Shown in pieces: positions 34,220 through 47,204 of a stretch of DNA of 64,000 nucleotides. The position numbers and the translations under genes were made by a program. The notes under the pieces are model-generated. The model ran no database searches. It was not told where the DNA came from and saw nothing but the letters and a program-made list of their open reading frames with translations. Position 1 is the first letter of the stretch, and each line of letters begins with the position of its first letter. This stretch comes from Halichondria panicea (Eukaryota > Porifera > Demospongiae > Suberitida > Halichondriidae). The DNA is taken from NCBI RefSeq assembly GCF_963675165.1, contig NC_087391.1, positions 3,708,646-3,772,645 on the forward strand, written 5' to 3'.

Positions 34220-37200
34220 ATGGCGAAGTTGGTGAGGTCCCTGTTCGATTGGTCCAGCTCAGGCTCATCTCAGGACGGTATGGTAAGTGTATGACGGATC
34301 TAGATCTAGACTGTTATAGATCTGTCTATTAGCCACCTACAATAATTATGTATTATAAATGACCTGGTTCCTATTAAACTACAATTTTTTTGGAATGCTT
34401 TGTGAGTGATTACGATATTACCTATAATTTGTGTATGAAATCGCCTTATTGCAAAACTTAGACAGCCAGACTGTCTGATTTGCAACGACTATAGTGATAC
34501 GGTCTATGTTTGTCCAATCGTTGCGTAAAATACAGCCTGGTAGAGTCAATCTAGTGACATTATCAAATTCATCTCAACTAATTTGCTGGTATGGGAGAGG
34601 GTACTGGGTAGGGAGGGAGTAAAACCCTGTAGTGCCACAATGTGACTTTAAGATCGCCACAAATAGTTTGGGTATCCCGCTAAGTAAAGATTCAAATCTT
34701 GTACTCTGCAGGAAGGAACTCGTGTCCCACAAGGAGATGAGATACAGCAGCTTCATGCTCCAAAAAATGCCGAGGTAGGCATATCTCTGTAGGTGATATC
34801 ACATCCACTGTTTGTAAATATCATGCAGGCATTGAAGAGAATTCTTGTGGAGAATCCATCACTAAACTTGAATGCTATTGAGCCAACTCTGTCAAAGGCT
34901 CCAATACATTCTCTCCTCCTTGGTAATCGTCCGCAAAGAAACAGGTTATTAGAAGTATTTCTCACCTACGGAAATGTGGATGTCAACCTACAAGATCTCG
35001 ATGGTTCGAGACCACTACATTTGGCTATCAAGGTAATACCATGAAAATAACAATAACTAAGTATGTGCCAGATTTGTATTTACATTATATGCTATTATAC
35101 TACTATTTCCCACAGAACAATGACATCCCCAGTGTGAAAATGCTGACAGTGTTTGGAGCCAATGTGAATGCCGTGAATAGTGATAACCAGACACCGCTTG
35201 GTCTAACAAAATCCAAGGCCACAAGATTTTTTCTGAAGAAAATGAATTCTTGGACTGGAGTATCGGTAGAGGAAAGCAGTGATTTTGGATTTACTCTTGT
35301 TCCCCACGCTCCCCCTCCCTCAATGCTAGGGGCGATCGGTGAAGCAGTAGACACAGAAACCATTTTAACACATGGAAATGCAGTGGATTCTTCTATGGAA
35401 TCCAGTAGCAGCCTTACCAAGAACTACGGGGAAGTTTCTCAGTCTCTAGTACGAGAAGAGGTTGAGAGTGAGCTAGCACAACTGCTGAGATCTGTGGAGG
35501 GAAGTGTTTCTCCCGATAAAATCTATCCGAATGTCGCTCATTTACCTCAAAAACATGTTCTGTATGAGGACAATTCCTCAGCAAGGAAACTCTATATGCA
35601 GCTGGACGTTGCGCTAAAGAAGCAAACTGACAACCTTAACTCAATTAGCAGCCAAGACGAGATCGTGGCCTGTTATAAACAGCGAAAAGAATTGGCCGAA
35701 TTCAAGAAAACTGGAAATCGTATTCTGTGCCTGGATGGTGGAGGAATGAAGGCACTGGTGGAGTTGGACATACTATGCAGTATTGAGAAGCACACTGGAA
35801 AGAAGATTACTGAGCTATTTGATTGGATTGTCGGGACCTCAACTGGCGGTATTCTTGCTCTGGGACTGGTGTATGGTGAGGTTTTGTTAAAGCATTTGTA
35901 ATGTTGTTATGCCTTTGAGATGCGTGTACACGCAGTACTCTGCTTCCTTTTGTGGCCCTGGTTTTATTCAAATTCCGCCCAGGATTTTAGACAGGAAGCA
36001 GGATGCAGGGGATGCTATATACCCTTGAGAAGCCAGATTCTATTCAATACATAAGTTTTTGCCGAATGTTGTGTGCAATAGTATTTTATTTGTGTTGTAT
36101 GGTGGCTTTGTATGTCTCCATTTTTCAGCTAAGAAATCTGTTGAGGAGCTTCGTCAGATTTGCCTGCAGCTCAAGGATGAGGTGTTCGCTAATCCAAAGT
36201 TTGGTATATCATACAACTCAGAAGCACTGGAGAAATTTCTCAAAAAAACGGTTGGTACAAAAATGAGAATGAACGACATTAAGCATCCAAAGTGAGACAG
36301 CATATATTTTTGAGTGGACGAAAATGACATTGTGTGTTGTTGCAGGGTTCTTGTTTCAGCGGTGTACAAAGGCTCTACACCTCTCCAGATTCACCTTTTC
36401 AATAATTGCTTTGATAATGAGCTCAGTAACGGTAAATGAAGTGTTACTATAGGCTATGGGAAAGAAAATTGTATATGTCCTGATTTTGTTAATTTTATGT
36501 TGGCATAGAGACCATTCCTCAAATTACCATGCACTTTCATCAAGTCCTCTAAATTTGTGTAAATGTGTGAGTAATTAAGGTTCCCATGCAGAGCTGGTCT
36601 GGAAGGTAGCAAGGTCCACCTGTGCTGGGCCTATGCTATTCTCTGAGTTCAACAACTACGTTGATGGAGGTGTCCTTTGCAACAACCCCACTGAAAAAGG
36701 TGTGACAGCAATTCAAAACTACCATTCGGAAAAAGGGGAGAGGCTGCCTATCTCACTGGTGGTGTCAGTGGGTAGTGGAATGTACCCAGAGGAAAAGCTG
36801 GGTAATGTTGACGCTCAAGACTGCATATCTCTGACTAAAATGTCTGCCTTGAAAGATCGGGTCGGCAACCTCATGGGATTGTTTATGAATGCCGTAAGTC
36901 TGCCAAACACTTACGCTCATAAACTTTTGAAATGCCCTAAATTAGCTACTTATAAATAATTATTATATAAGTGTAGCCTAAGGATGGATTTTATCTCGTC
37001 GTTTCTCATTTTTCCGTGTACAGCTTGTGGAATCTGAAACTGTGGCTGAGACATGTGATCGTAACTTCAAGGAGCAAGGAATTCCTTACTACCGATTCAG
37101 TCCTCAACTCAAAGAGACTATTTCTGCAGGGGAGACAGATTCACGAAAACTAATTGATATGGTCATTACCACACGGCAGCAAACTATAGTGCGAATTAAA

Positions 37201-37221
37201 GAAATAGCATCAGACCTTTGA
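34220..37221 (+). CDS. Ankyrin-repeat calcium-independent phospholipase A2 (PLA2G6-like)
   Basis: Eight exons: 34220-34282, 34712-34774, 34829-35032, 35116-35875, 36129-36291, 36346-36431, 36592-36893, 37024-37221; 612 residues. The enzyme hydrolyses the sn-2 acyl chain of phospholipids, releasing polyunsaturated fatty acids. The N-terminal part has ankyrin-type repeats (DLDGSRPLHLAIK and a following ANVNAVNSDNQTPLGL). The patatin domain shows the oxyanion loop LCLDGGGMKAL, the nucleophile elbow GTSTGG (Ser352) and the dyad Asp in YVDGGV (Asp471). It is shorter than vertebrate PLA2G6, with fewer ankyrin repeats. It is tail-to-tail with a lipoxygenase, 182 bp apart, and shares a divergent promoter region with a Rab gene. 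Confidence 0.92.
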
Positions 37222-37403
37222 TCTTCATTTTTGTGTTGCACTTTCAAACGTTCACTTTAGTAAATTTTGATGTTCTCCATGCAAGTGCCTACATCTATAA
37301 TTATAGCTAATTAAGTCATAATTGTATCTTGGCATAGTTTTAATGCACTGACTACACATTCAATTGTTCAAGAGTATCTACTGGCGGCGTGGCATCACAA
37401 AGT

Positions 37404-40400
37404 TTATATAGTGATGCTGTTAGGAATTTTCTCAGGTAGCATTGCAGTGTACTTCACTTTCAAGCCCTTGTTTCGCTTCTCAATATCTTTAGAGACATCA
37501 TTCAGATCCTTTCGGAAATTTTCCATTACTTGAACTGCTTTCTTTTCCGTGAAACGAGCTTTCAGAGTACCAAGAAATTCCTACGAGACAGAATGATTAT
37601 TGTGAGTAAACACAGACGTACTACATCTAAGGGTTGGGTACGCTCTCTGTGAATAATTGAGCAAAAAGGATTCTTTAATATAAATCTCCCTATTGGTGCG
37701 GACTTACATTCAATGATATAACTATAGGTTCACACAACGAAACTACAAGATTAAGAGCAATATGCAAAGCATACCTCATTTTGGCTGTACTGTGATAGAA
37801 GATGAACTGTGCCAATAGTGCTGATGACGCTTTCCTCCTCTGGCAGTGCTGCAATGAGAGCCTCATCATCGGTAGCCCCTTTCTTGACAGGTGGTGGCTG
37901 GCGTACACCAAACGGAGAATTTGGCACAAATTTGTAGAAGGAATACTGCAAAAAATTCACGGAGGCATGTTGGGCCGATCCAGTGAACATGATCAGAGTA
38001 CAGTAGAGCTTCAGCTCTTCTTTAGAACTCATTTTATCGGGGAAGCCATGTCCGACTGGAGCACCGTGGTAACCAGGGAAGCCATTGGTGTGAATGTCTT
38101 GTGCCCATGCTTGTAGCTCCTCGTCTTCCACAACATCTTCGTCTGTCTGGTAGAACTCGTCGATGATGTCGCCGGCATAGCTCTCCAGAGCATCCCACAC
38201 TTTGATCCCATCATCTCGATAGTAGTAGCCAGGCAGCTGCTCGGCATTGTCCACCCCTCGCTCCTTGGCCCAACGCTTGATGTTGCTGGTGTGAACATTG
38301 TAGGTTGCTCCACAACGTTTCCATTGTTCAGTCAAGCCCTCACCACCGATGCCAAAGAAGGTATCAATGATTCCTCCAGGATTGATAAGACTGTTTCGAG
38401 CACGAGTATTGATAGCCATGGTGTAGCGAAAGTGTGGACGAAGGAGTTTGAAGATCGGATGTGCATCAGGAAGGTTACGATTAGTGCCCATAGAGTATGC
38501 TTCCATGGTAGCGTGGCACGCAGTATAGTGGGTGAACGTCTGATGATACTGTTACGAGTAATACAATTTTATATAGAGTGCAAGTTTGTATACAGGGAAT
38601 GTGTAATGAATAGTATATAATGCAATTCAAGCATAAACGTTGTTTTACAATTAGACATAATAACTCTGTAATGAATCACTAAGGCCACTATTCTACTATG
38701 CAGGTCAACTAAGAGGTGGTGGGCCTATATTTTGTATGGATTTAATTTCATGAATACATTTAACGCTTCACTAATTGATTTGAACAATAGTTTTTGCGGA
38801 TTCAACTCCTCCCCTGCTCAATTTTACAACACCAAATTTGTTGTGCATGCCTTACATTCCATTGCAAACCATTCTATGTTCAGGAATTTTGAAAATGTCA
38901 ATGCAGTGAACCACAAGTCACTTTTAGGCAAATGGCCAATCACTGTACACATACAGACATCAAAACTTCATATATAGCATTATTAGTGGATGAAGAAAAC
39001 ATTTATGTTCACAAATTTTGCACAGATGGTACAGAGAACGAGTTTTGACATAGTTTAGGAGTGGGCGTGGCCTAACATTCGTTTGGACCAACCTTTTGTG
39101 CCATTTTTAACGCCTTCCATAAGATATTTTTTTCAGAAATAAGCTCCTACACTCCTAATAATTATGTAAGTAATCACTAATGAGCCTTCAATGAAGCTGT
39201 TGTAGAATACTCCATTTTGGAGTGCAAATACAATTTTGGAAGTTTATGCTGAATTGCACTATACTTATAGTCTATATGCTTCACGTAGAAGTTACATATA
39301 TAGGAAAATTTGATATTCGAAGAGCTCGGACTAGAATTTCTTGCAAATGTGTATAGATCTACTCACCTGGCTGTGTGCACTCTGATAGTATATTTTTGCC
39401 AGGAGCCAGTCATTTGAGCTGTCACTCGGCAAGAAGATTGGATTGTTTGTCTTTTCTTCCTCCCTCACACCTTGCTTCAACTGGATAGCAATGGGAACCA
39501 GTTCCTTGCTTTTGTTAACATAGAGCAGGCAGATTGGGGCAACGCTGACATAGTTCTCTCGTGGCTTCAGATCATCCATGAACTTCATGTCACACGTGTA
39601 AATGTGTCCAGCCTGAAATAAAAATCATGGTGCTCTATGTTTGGTTTGATCAAACATGCATGGATAGCTAATTAATTATAATGCTTGAGATAAGAAAGTA
39701 GAAACTTGATGAGGCATACCTCCATTTCCTGTTGGAGAGAGAGACCTCTCTCAAGGAATGGATGAACCATCTCGTTGGTCACGGGAAAATTGGGAGGGAT
39801 GTTCTCACACTTCCTAATGATGATCGGACTAACTGCATTGAGCATCTCCCATCCAAACTCTGCATCGGTCTTCCAGCGATCCGTTTCATAGAGAGACGAA
39901 TCTCCACCCAGTTTATCAGCAAAAATCTTGAAATCATCAAGTTGGTGGATGTTGTTGAAAACTCCCGTAATTTTCATGGAACTAACGCTCTTTAAAGCAC
40001 CGACAGTGAAATCTAAGTTCTTGACGGTCCCAAACTGTTCGTCTGTAGGTAAATCGACTGTGGTGTCGTCAATTGCAGAGGGGAGCCCTGAGTCTGGAAA
40101 ACTCCGCCACTTGTATACTTCCTTGCGTCTGGTCAGCTGGCTAGCTCTTTGCTTCAACAATATATTATTACCAGTCACATCCTTCTTTGTGGCTATAGAA
40201 AAATAAAACAGAGACTCCTATACACTTTGTGCTAGACAGAGTTACACAAATTTTAAGCATTCAGTATAAATGATGTATAAGCATATGAAAATATTTGCAG
40301 CTGTGCATACTGGTTGTAAGTTCCCACTCTATCTTCCCCTTCCCGAATCAGTGTGTTTAGGGAAGTTAAGGAACTCACCAAATATTTGCAGCTGTGCATA

Positions 40401-43290
40401 TTATTGGTTGCAAGTTCCCAGTTAATTAGTGGTTTACTGAATGTGTTTACTAGTTTAAGGTTAAGATGCAGTGTTGATTTATTTTTTGTTTTTATGAGAA
40501 AGGAAGACATTGTTACGTGTCTATACTGTTGCACTGCTCATAGGTAACTATTACAGCGCGCTAGCTATCAGTACGCTAACTAGCCTCGGTCCCAGGCCGA
40601 TTTTTTTTTAATATAACGAAGTTGAAAAATACAGCCTGGTATTGATTGTATCTGGGTGTGGCAGGAACCGGATACAAAAGCAGAGATTCTTCACACTTTG
40701 TTTCCTGCTTTTTTTCTGTAATACTAAAGGTGTACGTAGAGGCATTTTACTCCCGTAAAAGTTACAGTAATTTAGTTCCGTGTCATGTTCTCAATTTATA
40801 GCTAGCTAGCTATGGCATGCAATGCGTTGTCTTGTTTGAAGCAAGATGGCCTCACTCTCATGGCAGAACAGGCCCAGGCTCTCAAGCTCCTGTTTGAGGG
40901 AAGGGACGTGTTTATCTGGTTCCCAACGGGGTATGGCAAGTCTCTCTGCTATATCAGTTGCTACCCTTTTTAATGGACTACAAGCTAGGTAGGACCAAGG
41001 CTCCTCCTGTTGACGAAAGTGTTGTTGTCTCTCCACTTGTATCTCTCATCATGAGACTCATGATTGACCAGGTCAGGAGTCTAAACAATGTGTTTCTGCT
41101 GCCATCCTCAGTAGCAATAAAGGAATCGACAAAGATTTGGTTGCCACTGCCAAAGAAGTGTCTTCTGGGAAGTATTTCCTGCTGTATACTGCCCCAGAGG
41201 CTGTTGTTGAGGACCACTGTTGGAGGATTCATTTTTTGTTGTACCAGAGTCAATTTATTAAAAAACCACGCCCAGATCACGCCCAAATACAATCAATACC
41301 AGGCCTATAGTAGGCGACCTAGCGTTCAATTGGAGACGGATCGGCCTGGGGTTGAGGCTATACGCTAACTAGATGGAAAAAATTGCTCGTGTGGTCATAG
41401 CCGATTTTAGTCGTCAAATATTAGAGAAAGAAAGACTCTAACAACTAAATAGTGACCTACCAGCAGTTTATGCATGATATTCCTGAGGGCGGCTCGAAGA
41501 GTTCTTGCTTCTGTCTATCTACAAACTGAAGATAAATACCAGAGTTTACTAGCTGGTCGAGTATTTTTCTACTTCTGCACGAGCTAACTCGATGACTGTT
41601 TATGGCTTTGAAGAAATTGTTTCGAGTCACCCTGCCCCTTTCATTGTTTAAATAGATAATTGCCTTCCTGGCAGAGTATGCACTATCTAGCATATAAAAT
41701 GACGACTATAGTGTACACAGTCAAGACAGCTTGATTTTTACTACTAGATAATTACTGCGTGGGCAAACACTGCATCGTAACTGTAGTATCCACTGGAACT
41801 ATCTAGAAGTAGCTGTAATGTATCTGTAATGATCTAGAACAATCTAGCTAGAATTGGAACTGTACTTAGTGGTAACATCTAGAAGTTACTTAATTAGCTT
41901 TGTATATAAGAAGGTTCTGTACTTTGCTCTGTGTGTGTGTTCTATTCTACCCTTGCTGCAATCAAGTATTAGTTAGACCATGTGTAGTAGGTTTCTTGAA
42001 GCCGTACTACACATGGTCTATCTAGGTTTCTTGAAGCCGTACTACATATGGTCTATCTCGCTTAGAAAATGCATTTTTGTGAGTAACTAGTTAGAGCCCT
42101 GCTAGCAGGTCACTAACTCAGATAGTGACCTGCTAGCAGGTTTCTTAGTTGGATAGACACCTCATTAGCAGTGGCCACTTTAAAGCTTGAATATGCAAAT
42201 TTTTTCTAAGAAGTGTTAAAGTGAAGACAATTAACAGTAACCTTAAAAAATTCACCAAAATATTTGCAGCTGTGTCTGATTGCAATTTCCCAGTTGGTGG
42301 TTTACTCATGAATGTAGCTTACAAGACATAGTGGGTAAATTGGACAATTAGCTGACCTCCACGAAAACTTTACTGAAACGCATGCAATGTAGTGTAGGCA
42401 ATGAAGTCAAATAAACTTTTTTACTCACGAAAATCTCTGAATTCAAGGTAAACGAAATTTTATCCCACGAAAATTACCCGGTATACTCGCCGCTATACGG
42501 TATGCAGTATAAAGTGATTTACACGTGCTTGCAATATAATTATTTAGATCTAATTATGTGATTGGGGCGGTTAGCCACGCAATGCTATATTATCACCAAT
42601 TCTTATGGATATGATGAAGATTACCATAGATCTAGCCTGTAAAGTGACTCATCTGGCTACCAAAACTTACTTGTCTTTGCAGTTAGAGTGATAGAATCGT
42701 CTCCACCGATCCAGTGGTAGCAGGGAAATTGCCCTATGTCCTTTGTTTGCACATCAGCCACAGAGACAGAGCTCACATACCACTGATCTTCAAGCCAGCT
42801 ACCATCACAACCAACAACCACAACCAGCACATTCCCCAAATCATTGTCGGATACAACAACAAGATTGTCGTAGGTGTCCCTGGAGATAGGATTCAAGAAA
42901 TCAAACCAGCCTCGCAGTGATAGTTTTCCAGTCTTCCCCTTGTCTCCTACCAGCATCACATATGCATCGGCTCTTGTCCCAGCTCCCACTTGTTTGCCTG
43001 TTACAATCTGCACACCATAGTAGCATTTGCCATCTGAAAAAAAGACTATAAATGAAAATGTGCACAATCATCATAACACATAAAAGGGCTAGATCTATAG
43101 CTTGGTCCACACACAGTTTAAACGTTGTTTAAACAGATTTACAGTTCATAAATTTACCCTTCATAGAGATTGCCTGTTCCACCTTGGAAGGAGAAATCAG
43201 CTCATGCTCTTTGATTTCATTTGCCAGCTGCCTGCTGTTGGAGTCAATCTCAGCAGATGACTCTGGAACGCCATAGTCAATGTTAGCCAT
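37404..43290 (-). CDS. PLAT-domain lipoxygenase 1
   Basis: Six minus-strand exons: 43158-43290, 42671-43033, 39720-40192, 39367-39612, 37775-38548, 37404-37580; 721 residues. It oxygenates polyunsaturated fatty acids to hydroperoxides. The PLAT/LH2 membrane-binding domain is in exon 2 (YYGVQIVTGKQVGAGTRADA, then WLEDQWYV). The catalytic domain has the WLLAK segment, iron ligands His407 and His412 (HQTFTH), His599 and Asn603 (AQHASVN, as in 5-LOX type), and the C-terminal Ile721 (NSITI). Gly471 lies at the Coffa site (GGIIDTFFG). The intron 40193-42670 hosts a RecQ-carrying transposon. Its closest visible relative is the lipoxygenase at 49739, with identical intron positions. Confidence 0.95.
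40581..41360 (+). mobile_element. Mutator-like element carrying a RecQ helicase fragment
   Basis: The termini TAGCCTCGGTCCCAGGCCGA and the inverse GGGTTGAGGCTA-type end (TCGGCCTGGGGTTGAGGCTA) are those of the 81-bp element at 7091. It is flanked by perfect 9-bp duplications TACGCTAAC (40572-40580 and 41361-41369). The interior is mostly a helicase gene fragment, so the element looks like a transposon that captured a gene piece. It lies in a lipoxygenase intron, in antisense to that gene. Confidence 0.82.
40813..41230 (+). pseudogene. RecQ-like ATP-dependent DNA helicase, broken N-terminal fragment
   Basis: Starts MACNALSCLKQDGLTLMAEQ and reaches the Walker A region VFIWFPTGYGKSLCY. A two-base insertion then shifts the frame; the next piece reads LPFLMDYKLGRTKAPPVDES and VVVSPLVSLI. 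A second shift leads to GIDKDLVATAKEVSSGKYFL and TAPEAVVEDHCWRIHF. These follow RecQ helicases from motif 0/I through the region before motif II. It ends at the transposon boundary without DEAH-box or later motifs. It is a non-functional relic inside a Mutator-like element. Confidence 0.78.
41370..42329. other. Lipoxygenase 1 intron remainder with short tandem/inverted repeats
   Basis: A GTTTCTTGAAGCCGTACTAC unit with ATGGTCTATCT occurs twice in tandem at about 41990-42056, and the first is also partly palindromic with the preceding CCATGTGTAGTAG. CCTGCTAGCAGGTCACTA and its inverse lie near 42098-42140. An antisense open frame at 41457-41693 has no recognisable motif and is not called. Confidence 0.6.
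42330..42500. mobile_element. MITE of the CCGTATAGCGGG family (diverged copy)
   Basis: The right end CGAAAATTACCCGGTATACTCGCCGCTATACGG is followed by TA; the left end is eroded (GTGGGTAAATTGGACAATTAG). Same internal 'CTCACGAAAAT' motif as the 29851 copy. Confidence 0.65.
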
Positions 43291-43347
43291 TTAGAACACT
43301 TCAACAGTAGTTTAGTGTAGTGCACTCCAAGTCATGCAAGTCCCCCA

Positions 43348-43357
43348 CTTTTATACC
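43348..43357 (-). promoter_or_regulatory. TATA box of lipoxygenase 1
   Basis: Minus-strand GGTATAAAAGTGG lies about 60 bases before the start codon, which leaves room for a short 5' leader. Confidence 0.6.
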
Positions 43358-43527
43358 TAAAGAAACAGGATGTAAAACAGGAAACTGTTCTGCACTGAGG
43401 AGTACAGACATCCTCGTGTCAAAGGAAGTGGTTTAGACTCACATTCCTTAGGTCAAAGTTCAATTACGTGTTACCTGTCAAACCTGTCAAACCATAGATA
43501 GTACAGGGATTTGAGGAGTTCTTTATA

Positions 43528-44675
43528 GTGCCAAAATTAGAGTATATACGTATTTGTATCTAGGGGGTACTCTTTTTGTAAACTGGTATAGAAAATAAAC
43601 ATTCAGGGGTACACTTTTTAGTGTAGACTATCACTTGGAGGTAATCTTATCACTTTAGGTACACAAATAATTCTTTTGAGGGTACCTGCTCTTCCATGAG
43701 TACCCTAAAATATATTTTCCGTACTGAACTAAAAAGAGTACCCTCAAATAAAAAGAGTACCCCAAAATAAAAAGAGTACAAATAAAAAGAGTACCCTCAA
43801 ATAAAAAGAGTACCCTCAAAATAAAAAGAGTACCCTCAAATAAAAAGAGTACCCCCAAATAATTTTGAGGTTAAAGTTCACGTACTTTAACCTCTACTTG
43901 TATTTCTATTTAGAGCACATCCTTAGACTTTAAGTACCTTTTTGTCCATGTAATAATTATTACTTAGCACCATAATTATAATTTTTTTATCTAGTCTCAT
44001 AAAAATTAATAATAAACATCAATTTTTGGTAGTCCCTTAGAACACTTATTGTAATCAATCATAAGGGATCTGATGAAGGCCTTCCTACTTCTTCAGAAGC
44101 TAAGGTAGGTGTACAAAATCTGCTCGCAACTGTATGGTCTTGCCACCAGCATGTCCTCTAAAGACAGCGTGTGCTACATAGCCCAGGGCTTCGGCCTCTG
44201 TTTGACACAACGAGCCATCAACAATATCAGTCAACAGTTCTCTATAAATCAGCTATCAGCAGCTTCCACACCAGACTTCCAAGGGACTGTTCAATAACCT
44301 TAATAATAATTGCTCACAATTCTAAGGGGCGCTCTAAATAGAAATACAAGCCACACCTCTAAGTAGAGGTTAAAGTGCGTGTACTTTAAACCTTAGAAAT
44401 TATTTGGGGGTACTCTTTTTATTTGGGGGTACTCTTTTTATTTGATGGTACTCTTTTTATTTGAGGGTACTCTTTTTAGTTCAGTACTCTTCAGGTCATT
44501 ATAATATGGAAGAGTAGGTACCCTCAAAAGAATTATTTGTGTACCTAAACTGATAAGAGTACCCCCAAGTGATAGTCTACACTAAAAAGTGTACCCCTGA
44601 ATGTTTATTTTCTATACCAGTTTACAAAAAGAGTACCCCCTAGATACAAATACGTATATACTCTAATTTTGGCAC
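43528..44675. mobile_element. 1.15-kb foldback element with ~350-bp inverted arms and TA duplication
   Basis: GTGCCAAAATTAGAGTATAT at the left is mirrored by ATATACTCTAATTTTGGCAC at the right; TA flanks both sides (43526-43527 and 44676-44677). The arms contain tandem AATAAAAAGAGTACCCTC units (43735-43860) and their inverse (44400-44480). The unpaired centre (about 43930-44310) holds no recognisable gene. TA duplication suggests a Tc1/mariner-type origin. Confidence 0.85.
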
Positions 44676-45407
44676 TAATATTGCGCCATAGTTCTTGCAA
44701 CTGTAATGTCGAGAGCGGAAGTATGGCGCTCCATTTGTTTCATTATTCAATAGTGAAAAATATTGTCAATGGCGAAATATGTTAACAATGATGTAATGTG
44801 ATTGTCAATACTTGGGTTACCTATTGTCAATGATTATCCGATTCATTGTCAATAACTATCGTCATGTTTGTCAATAATTGGGTGCCTATTGTCAATAATT
44901 ATCCGATTCATTGTCAATAAACTATCGTGATGTTGTCAATAATATTGGGTTGCCTGTTGTCAATGATTATCTGATTCATTGTCAATAATATCGTCATGTT
45001 TGTCAATAATTGTTGGAATTATTGTCAATAATTATCATCATTATTGTCAATGATTGCTCAATTTTATTGTCAATAATTATCATCATTATTGTCAATGATT
45101 GCTCAATTTTATTGTCAATAATTATCATCATTATTTTATTGTCAATGATTGTTCAAAGTATTGCCAATAATTATTCACCCGTTTTTATTCGATGTCCCTG
45201 CTCCATTCCGGAATGGGTCACCATATTTTACTGCGCATGCGCATGAACTACCAAGAGCCACGTGGCAGGAGTTGACTCACTTACACAAAAAGACCAGAGA
45301 TTAAAGACTTACTGCAATTAACTCACGACCTCCCCAGAACACGTACTGCAGGAAGCTTTAGCAAGGGTCTTGAAGTCGAATGGCAGCCAACGAGCAGGAA
45401 GCTCAGG

Positions 45408-45607
45408 NNNNNNNNNNNNNNNNNNNNNNNNNNNNNNNNNNNNNNNNNNNNNNNNNNNNNNNNNNNNNNNNNNNNNNNNNNNNNNNNNNNNNNNNNNNNN
45501 NNNNNNNNNNNNNNNNNNNNNNNNNNNNNNNNNNNNNNNNNNNNNNNNNNNNNNNNNNNNNNNNNNNNNNNNNNNNNNNNNNNNNNNNNNNNNNNNNNNN
45601 NNNNNNN
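45408..45607. other. Assembly gap (200 N)
   Basis: Runs of N lie at the centre of the inverted repeat, with a copy of AGCCAACGAGCAGGAAGCTC on both sides. The true length is unknown; palindromes of this kind often break assemblies. Confidence 0.98.
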
Positions 45608-47204
45608 AGCCAACGAGCAGGAAGCTCAGGTAAAATAACTCTGATATATATAAATTAAATTATACTACACTAGGCCAGCTAGCTATGTACATATATAGTA
45701 AGCTTTCTGCTCGTTGGCTGCCATTCGACTTCAAGACCCTTGCTAAAGCTTCCTGCAGTACGTGTTCTGGGGAGGTCGTGAGTTAATTGCAGTAAGTCTT
45801 TAATCTCTGGTCTTTTTGTGTACGTGTACAGGGAGTCAACTCCTGCCACGTGGCTCTTGGTAGTTCATGCGCATGCGCAGTAAAATATGGTGACCCATTC
45901 CGGAATGGAGCAGGGACATCGAATAAAAACGGGTGAATAATTATTGGCAATACTTTGAACAATCATTGACAATAAATGATAATTATTGACAATAAAATTG
46001 AGCAATCATTGACAATAATGATGATAAGTTATAGATAGTACATGGGCATGAGGTATCTATGTGTTATAGTGTCCCATATCACGAGGGCTTTGCCCGAGGG
46101 ATGAGGGACACTAACCATAGATACCGAATGCACATGTGCTAACTGATTTAGATCCCACTTTTCATTGGCTGCCTCAGGCAAGAAGTGTATCTATAAAAGC
46201 AGCAAGCCTTAGCAACAGCTTTATTTTTGAAAATGTCCTGTTTTGATAAGCTAGATGATTTCTGCTTCTCTGCTAAATAACCTTTCATTGGCCTTGCTTC
46301 AACATTGGAATGGAAAACTAGTGACTCCACCTTGTGCAGGAAGCACTCTGCAACAAATGAGCCCAGCCTCCTCTTTTCTCTGCACTCAAGCCCCACCCCC
46401 AGCTCAGTAAACTGTTCTGATGTACAGCTAGCTAGCAAGGAACAGCTTGCAGCAATGCTACAGCGCACTATCGTTCCCAAAAAGACACAGGAGTCTACTG
46501 TTTGAAACATGGCTGCAGGATAGAAACAGAAGTCAGGAGGACGAAGTTGACAAATGCTACAAGTTGAAGACATGCTTTCATGCTTGTGACAATGGACCCA
46601 GAATTGTTATAATCATTGGCTCTTAGTGTTCCTCGTAGAGACAAGAAAAGATACTGGTGAACCCTACCATCAACCCAGCAAACGCTATAGAAACTGGTAG
46701 TGAAAAAACTGAACAGCCATAGCTAATTATCATGCAGCTAGCTACAGCTTTATTATCATTTCTGTGCATTCAAAAAAATTATACTTGTACTTTATACCCT
46801 CAAGCTTATAATTCCCTGGGAAACTATGAGATTATGGCTCATAATTCCCTGCTAAACACACACAAGTGGGATCTAATTGACAATAAAATTGAGCAATCAT
46901 TGACAATAATTCCAACAATTATTGACAAACATGACGATATTATTGACAATGAATCAGATAATCATTGACAACAGGCAACCCAATTATTGACAACATCACG
47001 ATAGTTTATTGACAATGAATCAGATAATTATTAACAATAGGCACCCAATTATTGACAAACATGACGATAGTTATTGACAATGAATCGGATAATCATTGAC
47101 AATAGGTAACCCAAGTATTGACAATCACATTACATCATTGTCAACATATTTCGCCATTGACAATATTTTTCACTATTGAATAATGAAACAAATGGAGCGC
47201 CATA

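Noticed and set aside
41457-41693. Minus-strand 78-residue frame in the lipoxygenase 1 intron
   Set aside because: No known motif; could be an optional exon but nothing in the sequence supports it.
44109-44297. 62-residue frame in the centre of the TA foldback element
   Set aside because: No transposase motif (no DDE pattern) and too short to support.
44760-45175. Regularly spaced TATTGTCAAT repeats as a CRISPR-like array
   Set aside because: Eukaryotic context, irregular unit length, the spacers are themselves repeated and the same units occur inverted as transposon arms.
45323-45658. Open frames crossing the N run
   Set aside because: Mostly unknown bases; the flanking parts are the two arms of an inverted repeat.
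46148-46573. Minus-strand 141-residue cysteine-containing frame
   Set aside because: No recognisable domain, no splice or promoter support, and sits in a transposon-rich insertion; left uncalled.
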